Notes under the pieces: generated by a model
What the model was told of the DNA's origin: nothing
Database searches by the model: none
The model's input: only the letters and a program-made list of their open reading frames with translations
Position numbers and translations under genes: made by a program
Shown here: piece by piece, positions 24,783 to 34,085 of the stretch
Numbering within the stretch: position 1 is the first letter of the stretch
Layout: each line of letters starts with the position of its first letter
NCBI GenBank assembly: GCA_903862245.1
Contig: CAIOXL010000059.1
Span: 1 to 46,090 of the forward strand
DNA from: an uncultured Geobacteraceae bacterium
GTDB taxonomy: Bacteria > Desulfobacterota > Desulfuromonadia > Geobacterales > Pseudopelobacteraceae
Direction: 5' to 3'
Length of the DNA stretch: 46,090 nucleotides

Positions 24783-25370
24783 ATGAAAAATCTGATTCTC
24801 TCTCTGTTCGCGACAATAGTGTCCTTCCCCTTTCGCCTGGCGCGACCGTTTGGCTATTACTGGGGGCGGATTTGGAACGGCGGGCGGGCGGCGGCGCAGA
24901 TTCGCGGTCTTGATCCCTCAGTGCAGTTTGACGGCAGTGTGACGGTACTGGGGACCGGAAATATCAAGATTGGTGAGAAGGCCCGCATCGGTGACCTGGC
25001 GGAGCTTACCACCAATCACGACGGTGTTATCAGGATAGGACGTGAAGTGCGACTCAACCGGGGATCGACGATCTGCGCTTACTCGGAGGTATCGATTGGT
25101 GATTTCAGCATGGTGGGTGAATTTGTGTCCATTCGTGATGCCAATCACGGCATTGCGCGAGGTGAACTGGTGCGCAGCCAGCCCCACGATGCAAAACCGA
25201 TCCGTATCGGCAGTGACGTCTGGGTTGGGCGCGGTGCCTGCATCCTGCCCGGCGTTACCATCGGTGACGGGGCAATCATTGGCGCCAACAGCATCGTGAC
25301 CAAAGATGTCCCGGCAAATTGTATCGCTGCCGGGATACCAGCAAAGGTCATCAGAGAGAGGTCGCAGTAG
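24783..25370 (+). CDS. Hexapeptide-repeat O-acetyltransferase (WcaF/WbbJ-like)
   Basis: 195 residues. A basic hydrophobic N-terminal segment (about 1-35) is followed by left-handed beta-helix repeats (IKIGEKARIGD, IRIGREVRLNRGSTI, VSIGDFSMVG). The catalytic-type region DANHGIARGE has the conserved His near 121, then IGSDVWVGRGACILPGVTIGD and the AAGIPAKVI ending. It would transfer acetyl from acetyl-CoA to a sugar of the repeat unit. The ATG at 24783 follows AAAGGGA; an upstream in-frame start at 24750 would begin inside the palindromic element. It is convergent with the next gene, with only two bases between the stops, so no room exists for a separate terminator. Confidence 0.88.
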   Translation: MKNLILSLFATIVSFPFRLARPFGYYWGRIWNGGRAAAQIRGLDPSVQFDGSVTVLGTGNIKIGEKARIGDLAELTTNHDGVIRIGREVRLNRGSTICAYSEVSIGDFSMVGEFVSIRDANHGIARGELVRSQPHDAKPIRIGSDVWVGRGACILPGVTIGDGAIIGANSIVTKDVPANCIAAGIPAKVIRERSQ

Positions 25371-25372
25371 AA

Positions 25373-26299
25373 TCAATGCCCCCGCAGTACATATACGCAG
25401 AGCCGCCACGCTCCCCAGGTGAACGGCTGCTCCTTCACCGCTTTCAGGGCATATTTACGTGCCGTCTGCAGGTGCCCCGCCTTTAACGCCCACCATGACC
25501 ATTTGATATAGGCATCACCGATATCCTGACGATCCTTTGCCGGTTGCGGGCGGAGTGATAATTTTTTGTAATCGATACCCCTGCGCTGGCAGGCATCCGT
25601 GATCGCTCGCGTGGCGGAATCTGCCTGTTTGTTCCCGTGAAGATACCCGATGCTGGACAGATGCTGCCGATATTTCAGCAATACCTCCGGTATATTGGCC
25701 AGCTTTCCGATCTCGGCCAGACGCAGAAAGAGATCAAAATCCTCGGCACAGGGGAACTCCTCCCGATAACCACCCACCTGTTCCACTGCAGCTTTTCGAA
25801 GTGCCACCGTCGGTTGGAAGAAAATCGAGTCACCGGACATATTGGTCGAATCGATCTCCTCATGACTGAATTTGTTGCCCATCTCGGTAATCGGCAGGTC
25901 TTCGGTATCGATAAGCAGTATCTTTGAGCCCACGGCAACGCAGTCCGGGTTTTCCTCCAGATACCGGAGCTGTTTCTCAAAACGGTCCGGCATACAGATA
26001 TCATCAGAATCCATCAAAATTATGATATCGGCTTTCGCCAGACGGTTTCCCTCATTCCGAGTCGCGATAATCCCCCTGTTAGGCCAGTGATAGACCCTGC
26101 AGCGGCTGTCCGCCGCCTGGTAGCGGTCCAGTATTTCGGATGAACCATCACTGCTGCCGTCGTCGAGCAGCAGCAGTTCGAAATCGGCAAAGGTCTGACC
26201 AAGAACGGAATCAATCGCCCGTTCGAGGTATGCAGACGTATTGAAGACCGGAATTACCACACTTGCAGCCGGACGTGAGGGGTCGTTCAATTCGGACAT
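25373..26299 (-). CDS. GT2 family glycosyltransferase
   Basis: A 308-residue GT-A glycosyltransferase. Motifs are LLDDGSSDGSSE near 45-56, then ILMDSDDIC (DxD) near 94-102, and EEFPCAEDFDLFLRLAEIG near 180-198, with the catalytic ED pair. The C-terminal part (230-308) is helical and holds RKYALKAVKEQPFTWGAWRL, common in bacterial GT2 proteins. Last gene of the long minus-strand run; nine bases separate it from the flippase gene. The sugar donor is unknown. Confidence 0.88.
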   Translation of the reverse strand: MSELNDPSRPAASVVIPVFNTSAYLERAIDSVLGQTFADFELLLLDDGSSDGSSEILDRYQAADSRCRVYHWPNRGIIATRNEGNRLAKADIIILMDSDDICMPDRFEKQLRYLEENPDCVAVGSKILLIDTEDLPITEMGNKFSHEEIDSTNMSGDSIFFQPTVALRKAAVEQVGGYREEFPCAEDFDLFLRLAEIGKLANIPEVLLKYRQHLSSIGYLHGNKQADSATRAITDACQRRGIDYKKLSLRPQPAKDRQDIGDAYIKWSWWALKAGHLQTARKYALKAVKEQPFTWGAWRLCVYVLRGH

Positions 26300-26308
26300 A
26301 GGTGCCTC

Positions 26309-27706
26309 CTACGACAACAGATACGCCAGCCCTTTGCCGATCAGCGCACCGGCCGGCAGCGCCGGCAGAACCATGAGTTCGCGCTTGATATCAAGGATGC
26401 CGTTGATTTTTTTGAAATAATAGGTAAGGGGAAGGCTGATGAATGAATTGGTTGCGATCACCCAAAGCGCACCATCAAATCCGTAATAGTTAAAGACGAT
26501 GGGGAGCACGATATAGAGTGGCACCAGTCTGCTGCCGATGAGCGGAATGAGCAGTTTGGGTGTCCCTCTGGCCATATAGTACTGACCGGTAACGCCGAAG
26601 CGGGTCTCAAACAGTGCCAGGGAGAGTATCTCCAGCATCGGCCCGGCAGAGGCGTAGCGGACGTCATAGAGCGAAGTGATCAGGACTCGTCCGGAAAAGA
26701 AGAGGAAGCCGGTCAGAAAGAGCAATACCAGATCAATGGGCACGCGCAGTTTGTAATATTTATTGAGCAGCTGTTCCGGTTTATCGCGGATTATCTCGCT
26801 TAACAATGGAAACGAAATATTGTCGATCAATTTCGCCGCCACCTGCTGAATAGAGGAGATCATCATGAATGCAATGGAATAGAGGCCAAGGGTTTTGGCA
26901 TCAACCAGACCGCCGAGCATCAGGCGGTCGCCGCTGGCAACCAGAAAACCGAGTATTGATGAAAAAAATACCCACTTGCCGTAGCCGATGATTTCGCGGA
27001 AACAGTCACGGTCCCAGGTCAATTTGTTTTTCGGACCACTGAGCAGTGTATGGCTGAGAATCACCCGCACCAGAGCGGCAACCAGAGCGCCCGCCACCAG
27101 CACCCAGATCGTTTTGCTCACCAGCGCCCAGCCAAGCATGAATATGAGCGCCACAATCTGGCTTGCCAGTTCAATCTGGGTAACCCGTCCCAGTTCCATT
27201 TTGCGCCGGGCAAGGGCCAGTTTATTCGACTCGAATCCCGAGAACAGCGCGGAAAATGAGAGCGCCAGGATGACGACGGGGAGGATGGCATTTGCGTAGG
27301 CACTTCCTGCCGGTAACAGGTGAAAAACTCCCGCCAGATACAGCGCCAGAGCGATCAGCATGGCCAGGAGCCACAGAACGGCGCCGCGTAGAATCTGTAC
27401 GACCCAGGCGGTATTCAAAAAATCCGGATCCTCTCCGCGCCGGCTCTGGATAATGCTCTGGCCAAGTCCAAAATCCGAGAACAGCGCCAGGCCGAACAAA
27501 ATGATATTGGCGATTGCCATGACGCCGAACATTTCCGGGATCAGCAGACGGGTCATGATGAGGTTGCTGCCCAGGCGCAGCACCTGGCTCACACTGTAGC
27601 CGACCAGGGTCCAGCTGCCGGCATGCAGCACACGATTTTTCAGTGACCGGGTGGGTGGTGGATTTTCTGTTTGAGTGGGGGTGCTGGAGTTGTCGCTGTT
27701 TGCCAT
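26309..27706 (-). CDS. Wzx-type polysaccharide flippase
   Basis: A 465-residue polytopic inner-membrane protein of the MATE/MOP superfamily, with about twelve to fourteen helices. It begins with a polar tail, then LKNRVLHAGSWTLVGYSVSQ, and RLGSNLIMTRLLIPEMFGVMAI is the classic family opening; SDFGLGQSIIQ and LGGLVDAKTLGLYSIAF are also typical. It would flip the undecaprenyl-linked repeat unit to the periplasm for Wzy. The ATG at 27706 is chosen because no ribosome binding site precedes the alternative at 27745; a GGGA lies 12 bases upstream of the chosen start. It is the only flippase in the window, so it probably serves the whole locus. Confidence 0.88.
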   Translation of the reverse strand: MANSDNSSTPTQTENPPPTRSLKNRVLHAGSWTLVGYSVSQVLRLGSNLIMTRLLIPEMFGVMAIANIILFGLALFSDFGLGQSIIQSRRGEDPDFLNTAWVVQILRGAVLWLLAMLIALALYLAGVFHLLPAGSAYANAILPVVILALSFSALFSGFESNKLALARRKMELGRVTQIELASQIVALIFMLGWALVSKTIWVLVAGALVAALVRVILSHTLLSGPKNKLTWDRDCFREIIGYGKWVFFSSILGFLVASGDRLMLGGLVDAKTLGLYSIAFMMISSIQQVAAKLIDNISFPLLSEIIRDKPEQLLNKYYKLRVPIDLVLLFLTGFLFFSGRVLITSLYDVRYASAGPMLEILSLALFETRFGVTGQYYMARGTPKLLIPLIGSRLVPLYIVLPIVFNYYGFDGALWVIATNSFISLPLTYYFKKINGILDIKRELMVLPALPAGALIGKGLAYLLS

Positions 27707-27759
27707 TAGGTAATCCCGGTGTTCATTGCTTCGGATAAGACTCAAGAGTTATTGTGATG

Positions 27760-30339
27760 CTATTTCAAAATCAGCCAATGCACCATCGTCGGGGCTAAAG
27801 CTATCGAATATCGGCCATGTGAATACTTCACCGCCAGCGGTCTGTCAAGTATGCCGGATCTGGACACAGGATACAAGCGCAGCCCTTTCGGCGCGGCAAA
27901 TGAGATTGTGCCGACTACCGGCTCCGAAAGAAAAAGTGATTTGTCACTCCGGTCAGGCTGTGAACGTGCCATGAGGGTAATGAATATTCTGCCAGACGTG
28001 CCAATGGGGCGGTCGTCCAGACTCTGAATCGCCACAACAGCTTTTTTTGTCCGGATCGCAAAGGTGGCATTGCTCAACCTGATGGTCTTGCCGCCGATAG
28101 TACCGGCGGCGATCTGGGATCTGGAGCTGTTGACAGTCTGAACCCCCTTTACCCAGTCCCGCCGCAATTCACCGGTATCGGAGGTAACGTGCGACTGCCC
28201 CGCAGGGATAAAATCCTTATCCATGTCATGGATAACGGTCACTTTCCCGGCCGGAACAGCACCGTTTTTCAGCCAGGGGAGTTCAGGTGTGTCCGGCACC
28301 CGGATACTGAAACGACTGGTTTCCAGCAATGTTCGTATCGTTTTGGAGGTGGTCGGATCCTGACGGGTGAAGAAAAACGTGGCGCGGTCCGGGGCCAGTT
28401 CATAGCTGTATTTCGCCACGGCCACATGACCCTGCCGGTACAGCAGCGCAGCGGCCGGCATCAGCCCCATGATCGCCGGATCGTTGAACGAGGAGTAATT
28501 GCTCCCCCCCACCCTGCCGTTCAGCGGCGCCTGGGCGTAGCCGTACAGCATGAGCGCATCCCACCCCTGCAGGCTGGCAATGCTGGCGGTAAAGAGCGGT
28601 GCGGTAAAGCGATCCGCAGCCGGGAATGGTTCGATATTCCACTCCGTCACTGACAGCGGTTTATTGGAAACCTGTGCGGCGCCGACCCAGGCGAGAAAGC
28701 CGGTATAATAGCGCGGATTGCGCGTCATCTCTTCGGCGGTACCGTAGGCATGGGCATCCATAATCCCGCCGTCGGTCAGGGAAGGCAGACCGGACAGTCC
28801 CATCCCCCCCCAACTGTTGGTGGTTGCGATCAGCGACTTCGCCCCCAGCTGCCGCAAATGGTCAATCATGCTCCGATTGAAGCGGTGTTCCACATCGTTA
28901 AGGTAGATTTTCGCCTCCCCCGGTTCCCATGTCCGCATGACTTTGTCATGGTTCATGGCGTGGGCCGCCGAGAACTGTTTCGCATCCGCCACAAGAAGCT
29001 TGTTGTGCAGGGGGACACCCTTGTTCCCCAGCAGGGCATTGCCGAAATGCTGCGACAGATCGTTTTCGTTGGTGAGCAGCAGCGCTATGACCGCCGGGTC
29101 GTCCTTATAGGCGATGCGGGTAAATTCGTTGACGTGGTTCAGATAGGCCGAGTTGAATGCCTGCATCTGGCGCTGAATACTGGCGCTATAATAGTTGAAC
29201 CCCCTGATTTCGCTATAGTCCTTCCCCTTGGCCAGGTCGGAAAAATTATCGATACGGTCTTTTTTGGTGAACGTCCTGCCGACATGCAGGTCCAGCCAGA
29301 GATACACCCCCTGCTCCTTGAGGCTTGCGATCCAGAGGTCCAGCTTGCGCAACGAGGCGGGGGACAATTCAGAGGTGTTGTCATCCGGATTTTTGAAGAT
29401 ATTCGGCCTGACCCATTTTGAATCATGGTGATGAATCCGTACCAGATTGAAGCCGAGCCGCGCAATCCGCGCCGCATGCAGCTTGATATGTTCATCGGTG
29501 GTACTGAACAGCGTATGCGCCTGCAGATTGGCTCCCCAGAATCTGGCCGGCGTGCCGTCGGCAAAGACCAGTTCAGCCCCCTTCGCCGTAACAAAACCGC
29601 GCTTTCCGGCAGGTCTGTCACGTTTGTTGAGAAACGACAGGTCCACCGGTGACGTTTCGTCCGGCAGCACATCCGCGTGCCATCTGGTGAGGTCGATATC
29701 GTCATAATCAAGGCTGGCCGGGCCGGACAGTTTCACCGCATCATCAACGGTGACGGTCATGACCGTCTGCTGCCTGCCCCGTTCAAGAGCGGCAAAGAAG
29801 AAGGCGCGAATGGTCTCTTTCTGCTGTTTTTCAAAATAGATCCGGGCAAGGGGGGGGGTAAACTGCACCGTCACGTTGCGTCCGTCGGGCGTCCGCCAGC
29901 GCCAGCCGTTGTTGCCGGTCAGCAATTCAGGGGGTACCGGGGGAGTGGCAAAGGTGGGTGAGTTGAGCAACAGCCGGAATTCAATGCCGAATCCGGTCGC
30001 ATCGGCAATATTCTTCTGCTTGTCCCACTGGTAGGTCCAGGTGAAGCGCTGCGGCTGAGCGCCCACGTTCACCGTGCCGGAAAAATCAATTCCCAGATCA
30101 GGGACGCGGCCGGTAAAGGTAGAACGCGGATTCCCCCGTTGATACAGGGGATGAACCTGGGAATCGGTCCATTTCCAGTTTTTGTTCCAGCCGATATAGG
30201 AGGAGGTGACCACCGGGAGCGATTTATCAAGCACGGAGAACAGGGAGTTCTTTTCATCGATCCGTACGCCGTCCAGCGCGTAACAATCCGGGCTGAGACA
30301 GAGAAGCAGTATGAGGAAGCATGTACAACGAATGGCCAT
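27760..30339 (-). CDS. Secreted clan GH-A glycosidase (cellulase-like)
   Basis: 859 residues. A signal peptide (about 1-23, cleaved after CYA) is followed by an N-terminal beta-rich domain (about 24-215) and a TIM-barrel domain (about 245-620). A motif FARFWGAN-like start (PARFWGANLQ) and LGFNLVRIHHHD are typical of GH5/GH-A enzymes. Probable acid/base Glu425 lies in LLLTNENDL and nucleophile Glu566 in LSVTEWN, 141 residues apart. A C-terminal beta domain follows. It should cleave beta-linked polysaccharide in the periplasm or outside. Similar enzymes in EPS operons (PslG, for example) trim or degrade polymer. C9 codons for TPPL give a homopolymer at 29850-29858. The ATG at 30339 is preferred to a TTG six bases upstream. 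Confidence 0.8.
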   Translation of the reverse strand: MAIRCTCFLILLLCLSPDCYALDGVRIDEKNSLFSVLDKSLPVVTSSYIGWNKNWKWTDSQVHPLYQRGNPRSTFTGRVPDLGIDFSGTVNVGAQPQRFTWTYQWDKQKNIADATGFGIEFRLLLNSPTFATPPVPPELLTGNNGWRWRTPDGRNVTVQFTPPLARIYFEKQQKETIRAFFFAALERGRQQTVMTVTVDDAVKLSGPASLDYDDIDLTRWHADVLPDETSPVDLSFLNKRDRPAGKRGFVTAKGAELVFADGTPARFWGANLQAHTLFSTTDEHIKLHAARIARLGFNLVRIHHHDSKWVRPNIFKNPDDNTSELSPASLRKLDLWIASLKEQGVYLWLDLHVGRTFTKKDRIDNFSDLAKGKDYSEIRGFNYYSASIQRQMQAFNSAYLNHVNEFTRIAYKDDPAVIALLLTNENDLSQHFGNALLGNKGVPLHNKLLVADAKQFSAAHAMNHDKVMRTWEPGEAKIYLNDVEHRFNRSMIDHLRQLGAKSLIATTNSWGGMGLSGLPSLTDGGIMDAHAYGTAEEMTRNPRYYTGFLAWVGAAQVSNKPLSVTEWNIEPFPAADRFTAPLFTASIASLQGWDALMLYGYAQAPLNGRVGGSNYSSFNDPAIMGLMPAAALLYRQGHVAVAKYSYELAPDRATFFFTRQDPTTSKTIRTLLETSRFSIRVPDTPELPWLKNGAVPAGKVTVIHDMDKDFIPAGQSHVTSDTGELRRDWVKGVQTVNSSRSQIAAGTIGGKTIRLSNATFAIRTKKAVVAIQSLDDRPIGTSGRIFITLMARSQPDRSDKSLFLSEPVVGTISFAAPKGLRLYPVSRSGILDRPLAVKYSHGRYSIALAPTMVHWLILK

Positions 30340-30370
30340 AATCAAACCCAGTAAAAGCCGTTCAACACGG

Positions 30371-30545
30371 AGAAAAGTTCCCCGCCTTGCGCTTTGAAGT
30401 CTCCCCTGTTAAAGGGAGATTTAGAGGGGTTACACACGAAAGTGTAAGTGCCAGAGTACCAGTGCCTTGGAATATTAAATCTACCCCCCCTCAATCCCCC
30501 CTTGCCTAAGAGGGGAAGCTTTGAAATCCAAAATTTAGAGGAGTT
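30371..30545. repeat. Composite palindromic intergenic repeat
   Basis: Between the glycosidase and the Cys/His mini-protein. Hairpins at 30400-30419 (TCTCCC with GGGAGA) and 30430-30447 (TTACAC with GTGTAA) are followed by a C-rich/G-rich palindrome about 30486-30520 (CCCCCTT with AAGAGGGG, imperfect). Short blocks such as GCTTTGAA recur at both ends (30391 and 30519). This has the look of dispersed palindromic repeats. No gene is seen in 30340-30559. Confidence 0.5.
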
Positions 30546-30559
30546 TGGTGCAAAAGGTA

Positions 30560-30745
30560 CTAGCCGATCGGCATCGGTTGACAGACGCTGGTGCTCTCTG
30601 TTACGCGTGCTGCGCAGAAGAGGCAGTAAAAACGGGGGTTTTCTGAAGCGGAGGTGATCTTCTCCTGCTCCCCGTTCTTTTTGAGGGAGCAGATGTGGTT
30701 GGCATGATTTTCCGGGTTGGTGCAGATGTGGTTGTGGCTGGTCAT
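30560..30745 (-). CDS. Cys/His-rich mini-protein (probable metal-binding knuckle)
   Basis: 61 residues. It carries Cys8, His14, His17, Cys19, a C-x2-C pair (Cys41-Cys44) and Cys55, in the arrangement expected for a small zinc-binding fold: ICTNPENHANHIC and YCLFCAARV. A purine-rich AGAGAGAG lies upstream of the ATG. I believe similar proteins occur in Geobacter relatives but cannot name a family. It sits between RmlA and the secreted glycosidase in the same orientation, 42 bases after the RmlA stop. Function unknown; a regulator or chaperone is possible. The real risk is that it is chance coding, but the Cys/His pattern argues against that. Confidence 0.65.
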   Translation of the reverse strand: MTSHNHICTNPENHANHICSLKKNGEQEKITSASENPRFYCLFCAARVTESTSVCQPMPIG

Positions 30746-30787
30746 ATCGCTCTCTCTCTTTACGGGTGGATGGTAAGGATAATTTGC

Positions 30788-31666
30788 TCAGAACTTTTCA
30801 AGCAGATTCTTCAGATAAAGGCCGTAGCCGTTCTTCATCAGGGGCTGGGCAAGTTCAGACAGCCGGGCATCGTCAATCCAGCCGTGGCGCCAGGCGATCT
30901 CCTCAGGGCACGCAACTTTCAGCCCCTGCCGTTTTTCCAGAGTCGCAATGAACTGCCCCGCCTCCAGCAGACTTTCATGGGTGCCGGTGTCCAGCCACGC
31001 ATAGCCGCGCCCCATGATCTCAACCGACAGCTTCCCCTCATCCAGATACAGGCGGTTAAGATCGGTGATTTCCAACTCGCCGCGAGGGGACGGCTTCAGT
31101 GCTTTTGCCCGGTCAACAACGGAGTCGTCGTAAAAATACAGCCCTGTGACGGCATAATTGGATTTGGCCTTTACCGGTTTTTCTTCCAGGCTGATCGCCA
31201 TTCCGGCGGCATCGAATTCAACCACACCATAGCGTTCAGGATCCTGGACATGATAGGCAAAAACGGTGGAACCATCTGTTTTCTTCAACGCACTGGCGAG
31301 CAGGGTAGGAAAATCATGGCCGTAAAAAATATTGTCGCCAAGGACCAGGGCTGATGGTGCGCCGTTCAGGAATGATTCGCCAATCAAAAAGGCCTGGGCA
31401 AGGCCGTCAGGCGAGGGCTGTACCGCATACTCCAGGTGCAGTCCCCATCTGCTGCCGTCACCAAAGAGCTGTTCAAAGCGGGGGGTATCCTGCGGGGTGG
31501 AAATAATCAGAATGTCCCGTATCCCTGCCAGCATCAGCGTGGAAAGGGGATAATAAATCATCGGCTTGTCAAAGACCGGCAGCAGCTGTTTTGAAACAGA
31601 CAGTGTTGCCGGGTGCAGCCGGGTGCCGGAACCGCCCGCAAGAATAATTCCTTTTCTGTTGTTCAT
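30788..31666 (-). CDS. rmlA: Glucose-1-phosphate thymidylyltransferase
   Basis: 292 residues, the normal RmlA length. It shows the nucleotidyltransferase signature [18 protein letters not shown] and [28 protein letters not shown] near 108-119 and [21 protein letters not shown] near 160-180 are RmlA-specific. It makes dTDP-glucose from glucose-1-phosphate and dTTP, the first step of dTDP-sugar synthesis. The usual rmlB, rmlC and rmlD partners are not in the window, so they lie elsewhere or another dTDP-sugar is made. Its start overlaps the preceding stop by four bases. Confidence 0.95.
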   Translation of the reverse strand: MNNRKGIILAGGSGTRLHPATLSVSKQLLPVFDKPMIYYPLSTLMLAGIRDILIISTPQDTPRFEQLFGDGSRWGLHLEYAVQPSPDGLAQAFLIGESFLNGAPSALVLGDNIFYGHDFPTLLASALKKTDGSTVFAYHVQDPERYGVVEFDAAGMAISLEEKPVKAKSNYAVTGLYFYDDSVVDRAKALKPSPRGELEITDLNRLYLDEGKLSVEIMGRGYAWLDTGTHESLLEAGQFIATLEKRQGLKVACPEEIAWRHGWIDDARLSELAQPLMKNGYGLYLKNLLEKF

Positions 31667-32634
31667 ATCACTCTCCTTTTCAATGTATGCAGTGTAATTT
31701 CCGGCGGGCAGAAAAACCGTGCCGCAACCGTGGAAAAGCCGGTTCCCCTGCTGGTGTAGCCCTGCATTTTTTTATATGTCCACGGACCCGACAGATAGCG
31801 GTAATCACAGCTGGCATTAGCGATAATCGGGAAGCCCCCGGGCAGGCAGATCTGGCCGCCGTGGGTGTGTCCGCACAGGTAAAGGTCAACGCCGCACTGT
31901 GCCGCTTCGCACACAATCTCCGGCGAATGAGCCAGCAGAATGGAGCAGGTGTGAGCCGATCCCGTTCCCAGTGCGCGGAGGAGATTATGAGCACCGTAAA
32001 AATGGGGATCATCAACGCCGGCAAGAGTCAGGGAGTGGCCGCCCCGCGTGATGAAAACCCGCTCGTTCAGCAGCATCCGCAGCCCCAGACGCTCCAGAAC
32101 CGGCACTGACTCCAGGAAATCGTGATTACCTAAAATGCCGTAACAACCGTCCCGGGCAGCGGAAAGCTGTGCCACAATCGGCTTCATTGCGGAGAGGCAG
32201 GGGAGGTAATCGTCATTGGTTTCAAAACGATAATCTCCCGTAATCACCGCCAGATCATACTCCAGCTCTTTCAGGGCAGACAGTATGCCGGCTCCGCCGT
32301 CAATCAGGGCATCGGCATGCAGGTCAGAAAGCTGGACGATCCGGTACCCGTCGAAAGCCTCCGGCAGGGTTGTCAGCCCGATTTCCACCTGTTCCACACG
32401 GTAGTCGGCGCAGTTTCTTCTGGCGCGCCCGGTCAGACCGCTCGCCCGTAGCAGCAGATTCAGCGCAATCCGGATAGAGTGAATATTTTCAAAGTGCAGA
32501 TGGCCGCGGCCGGCACCGAACAGGGTGGCTGAATGCTCCACCTGCAGCCTCATGCGGCGCTCGGCAGACTCGCGCCCCATGCGCTCGAAGAGCGGCAGCA
32601 GGTCGCCGGCGGTTGTGTCCGGTATCGTGTGCAT
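31663..32634 (-). CDS. Calcineurin-like metallophosphoesterase (YaeI/YkuE type)
   Basis: 323 residues. The dinuclear metal motifs are complete: LSDLHAD (near 106), VITGDYRF (near 133), [10 protein letters not shown] (near 167), LLAHSPEIV (near 232) and CGHTHGGQ (near 254). The N-terminal 100 residues are a helical extension without clear homology ([21 protein letters not shown]); this is not the membrane anchor often seen in the family. Family members hydrolyse phosphodiesters or pyrophosphates, including UDP-sugar lipids (LpxH relatives). Sitting between two sugar-nucleotide genes, it may process a lipid-linked or nucleotide-sugar intermediate, but this is inference. Confidence 0.85.
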   Translation of the reverse strand: MHTIPDTTAGDLLPLFERMGRESAERRMRLQVEHSATLFGAGRGHLHFENIHSIRIALNLLLRASGLTGRARRNCADYRVEQVEIGLTTLPEAFDGYRIVQLSDLHADALIDGGAGILSALKELEYDLAVITGDYRFETNDDYLPCLSAMKPIVAQLSAARDGCYGILGNHDFLESVPVLERLGLRMLLNERVFITRGGHSLTLAGVDDPHFYGAHNLLRALGTGSAHTCSILLAHSPEIVCEAAQCGVDLYLCGHTHGGQICLPGGFPIIANASCDYRYLSGPWTYKKMQGYTSRGTGFSTVAARFFCPPEITLHTLKRRVI

Positions 32635-32639
32635 GGGAG

Positions 32640-34085
32640 CTATCCGGTACGGGGGAATGCTGCAGCGGCCTTCAGCAGTACGGCCAGATCGCCGCTGAAG
32701 GTTCTGGTTACCTGGTGGAAGTTTTCCCTGGCAAGCCGCTCTTCGGCACTTTCCGGCAGGTCTCCTTCCACCTCCCAGATATGAAACAGGCCGCGCGCCG
32801 TATCCAGGCCAAACAGCGACTCGCCGTCACTTGAATCCACTTCCTCCGCACGGCTTGCCCAGGCGCCCACCAGCGCCAGATCTCCCGCCAGGACCGCGAA
32901 AAGCCCGGGCCAGCGGCGCAGGAGGAGCGGCCCGAAACTGAATTGCCGCAACGTGAACGGCAGACGGGGTTCTTCACCGGTCAGTTTTTTCAGCCGCCTG
33001 TTGCCGAGACGACGCTCCGACTGGCACATCCCCGGCACCACCATGGAGAGCGCCAGCAGCGGCAAACCGAGCGGCAGCAGCACCAGCAGCAGAGCGGCAG
33101 CCGGCAGCAGACTCCCCGCGCCGCCGGTCGCTTCTGCCGTTACGGCGGCCATATCCCCCAGTATAAAGGCATCCGGCGCGGCAACGGCAGCACCGCTGTT
33201 CAGATTGACCAGAAATTTTCCGCGAGCCGCCATGCCGTTCAGTTCAGTGTGCGGGCCGGTGACGGTACCGGACATGACCAGGCTGTCGCAGATCAGATCC
33301 GTATTATTCACCAGGCAGTAGCTGGAGATGACGGCATTGGGACCGATCTGCCCGGAACCGGTTATCCGGCAGTGACTGCCGATCAGAACCGGCGCTACCA
33401 GGCGGATGCCGGATGCAATTTCCGTGTGGTCGCCAATCCAGAGCCCGGCGCCGGCCGGAGCGGCTGAGATGCGGTACTCTGGCAAGCGGCCTGCGAGAAT
33501 GTCCCGCTGAGCCTGAAGAAACCGGTTCAGGTCGGTGATCAGACCCGCCTCGGGGGGCGTTGCCGCAGCGGCAGAGAACAGCCCCTTCAGGCGTACTATC
33601 GTCATCAGCTCTTCAACGGTTTCAAAATTGTCGTCCTGCGCCACGCCGCGCAGCGTGGCGGCAGCGGCGGCAAAAACGGCACCACCCGGACCGCCGCACA
33701 GTGCCGCACCATCTTCGACAGCAGCCGATTCGGCCAGAAAGCGGGAAAGCTCAGCCGAAACAGCCAGGTTGCCGGGGAGGCAGACCACCCCCCCCCGGAT
33801 GCCGTGCAGGGCAGCCCGCAGCATGCGCTGAAGCCCCCCCTGATCCCGTACAGAGGAGATCGCCAGCCGGCATCCCCACCGTTCGCCGTTACCGAAATGA
33901 TGGGCAACCTCTTCAGAACGGTCATCGCACAGCAGCGTCACATCGCGGATTCCGGCGGTGACAAGCTGCTCGACGAGATGTTCAACGATCGGTTTGCCGG
34001 CCATGGGGAGCAGGAAATCGGGGCAGAGCGAACGGAGCGGAGCGAGGGATTCGCCCCGCTGGAACGGAAAGATCAGCGCTTTCAT
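32640..34085 (-). CDS. Fusion of degenerate nucleotidyltransferase, beta-helix and pseudo-phosphoglycosyl transferase
   Basis: 481 residues in three parts. Residues 1-175 resemble a sugar nucleotidyltransferase (LLPMAGKPIVEHLVEQL), but the G-x-G-T-R loop is replaced by FQRGESLAPL and the PKP motif reads CPDF, so catalysis is unlikely. Residues about 206-285 are left-handed beta-helix repeats. A hydrophobic helix (about 325-351) leads to a region like the end of a phosphoglycosyl transferase: WPGLFAVLAGDLALVG and GDLAVLLKAAAAFP match WNVFKGDMSLVG and DIVLLLKTIPAVLF of the active enzyme encoded at 35629. The catalytic Asp-Glu pair is absent. A run of nine C lies at 33788-33796. It may be a scaffold or regulator. 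Overlaps the next gene by four bases. Confidence 0.75.
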   Translation of the reverse strand: MKALIFPFQRGESLAPLRSLCPDFLLPMAGKPIVEHLVEQLVTAGIRDVTLLCDDRSEEVAHHFGNGERWGCRLAISSVRDQGGLQRMLRAALHGIRGGVVCLPGNLAVSAELSRFLAESAAVEDGAALCGGPGGAVFAAAAATLRGVAQDDNFETVEELMTIVRLKGLFSAAAATPPEAGLITDLNRFLQAQRDILAGRLPEYRISAAPAGAGLWIGDHTEIASGIRLVAPVLIGSHCRITGSGQIGPNAVISSYCLVNNTDLICDSLVMSGTVTGPHTELNGMAARGKFLVNLNSGAAVAAPDAFILGDMAAVTAEATGGAGSLLPAAALLLVLLPLGLPLLALSMVVPGMCQSERRLGNRRLKKLTGEEPRLPFTLRQFSFGPLLLRRWPGLFAVLAGDLALVGAWASRAEEVDSSDGESLFGLDTARGLFHIWEVEGDLPESAEERLARENFHQVTRTFSGDLAVLLKAAAAFPRTG

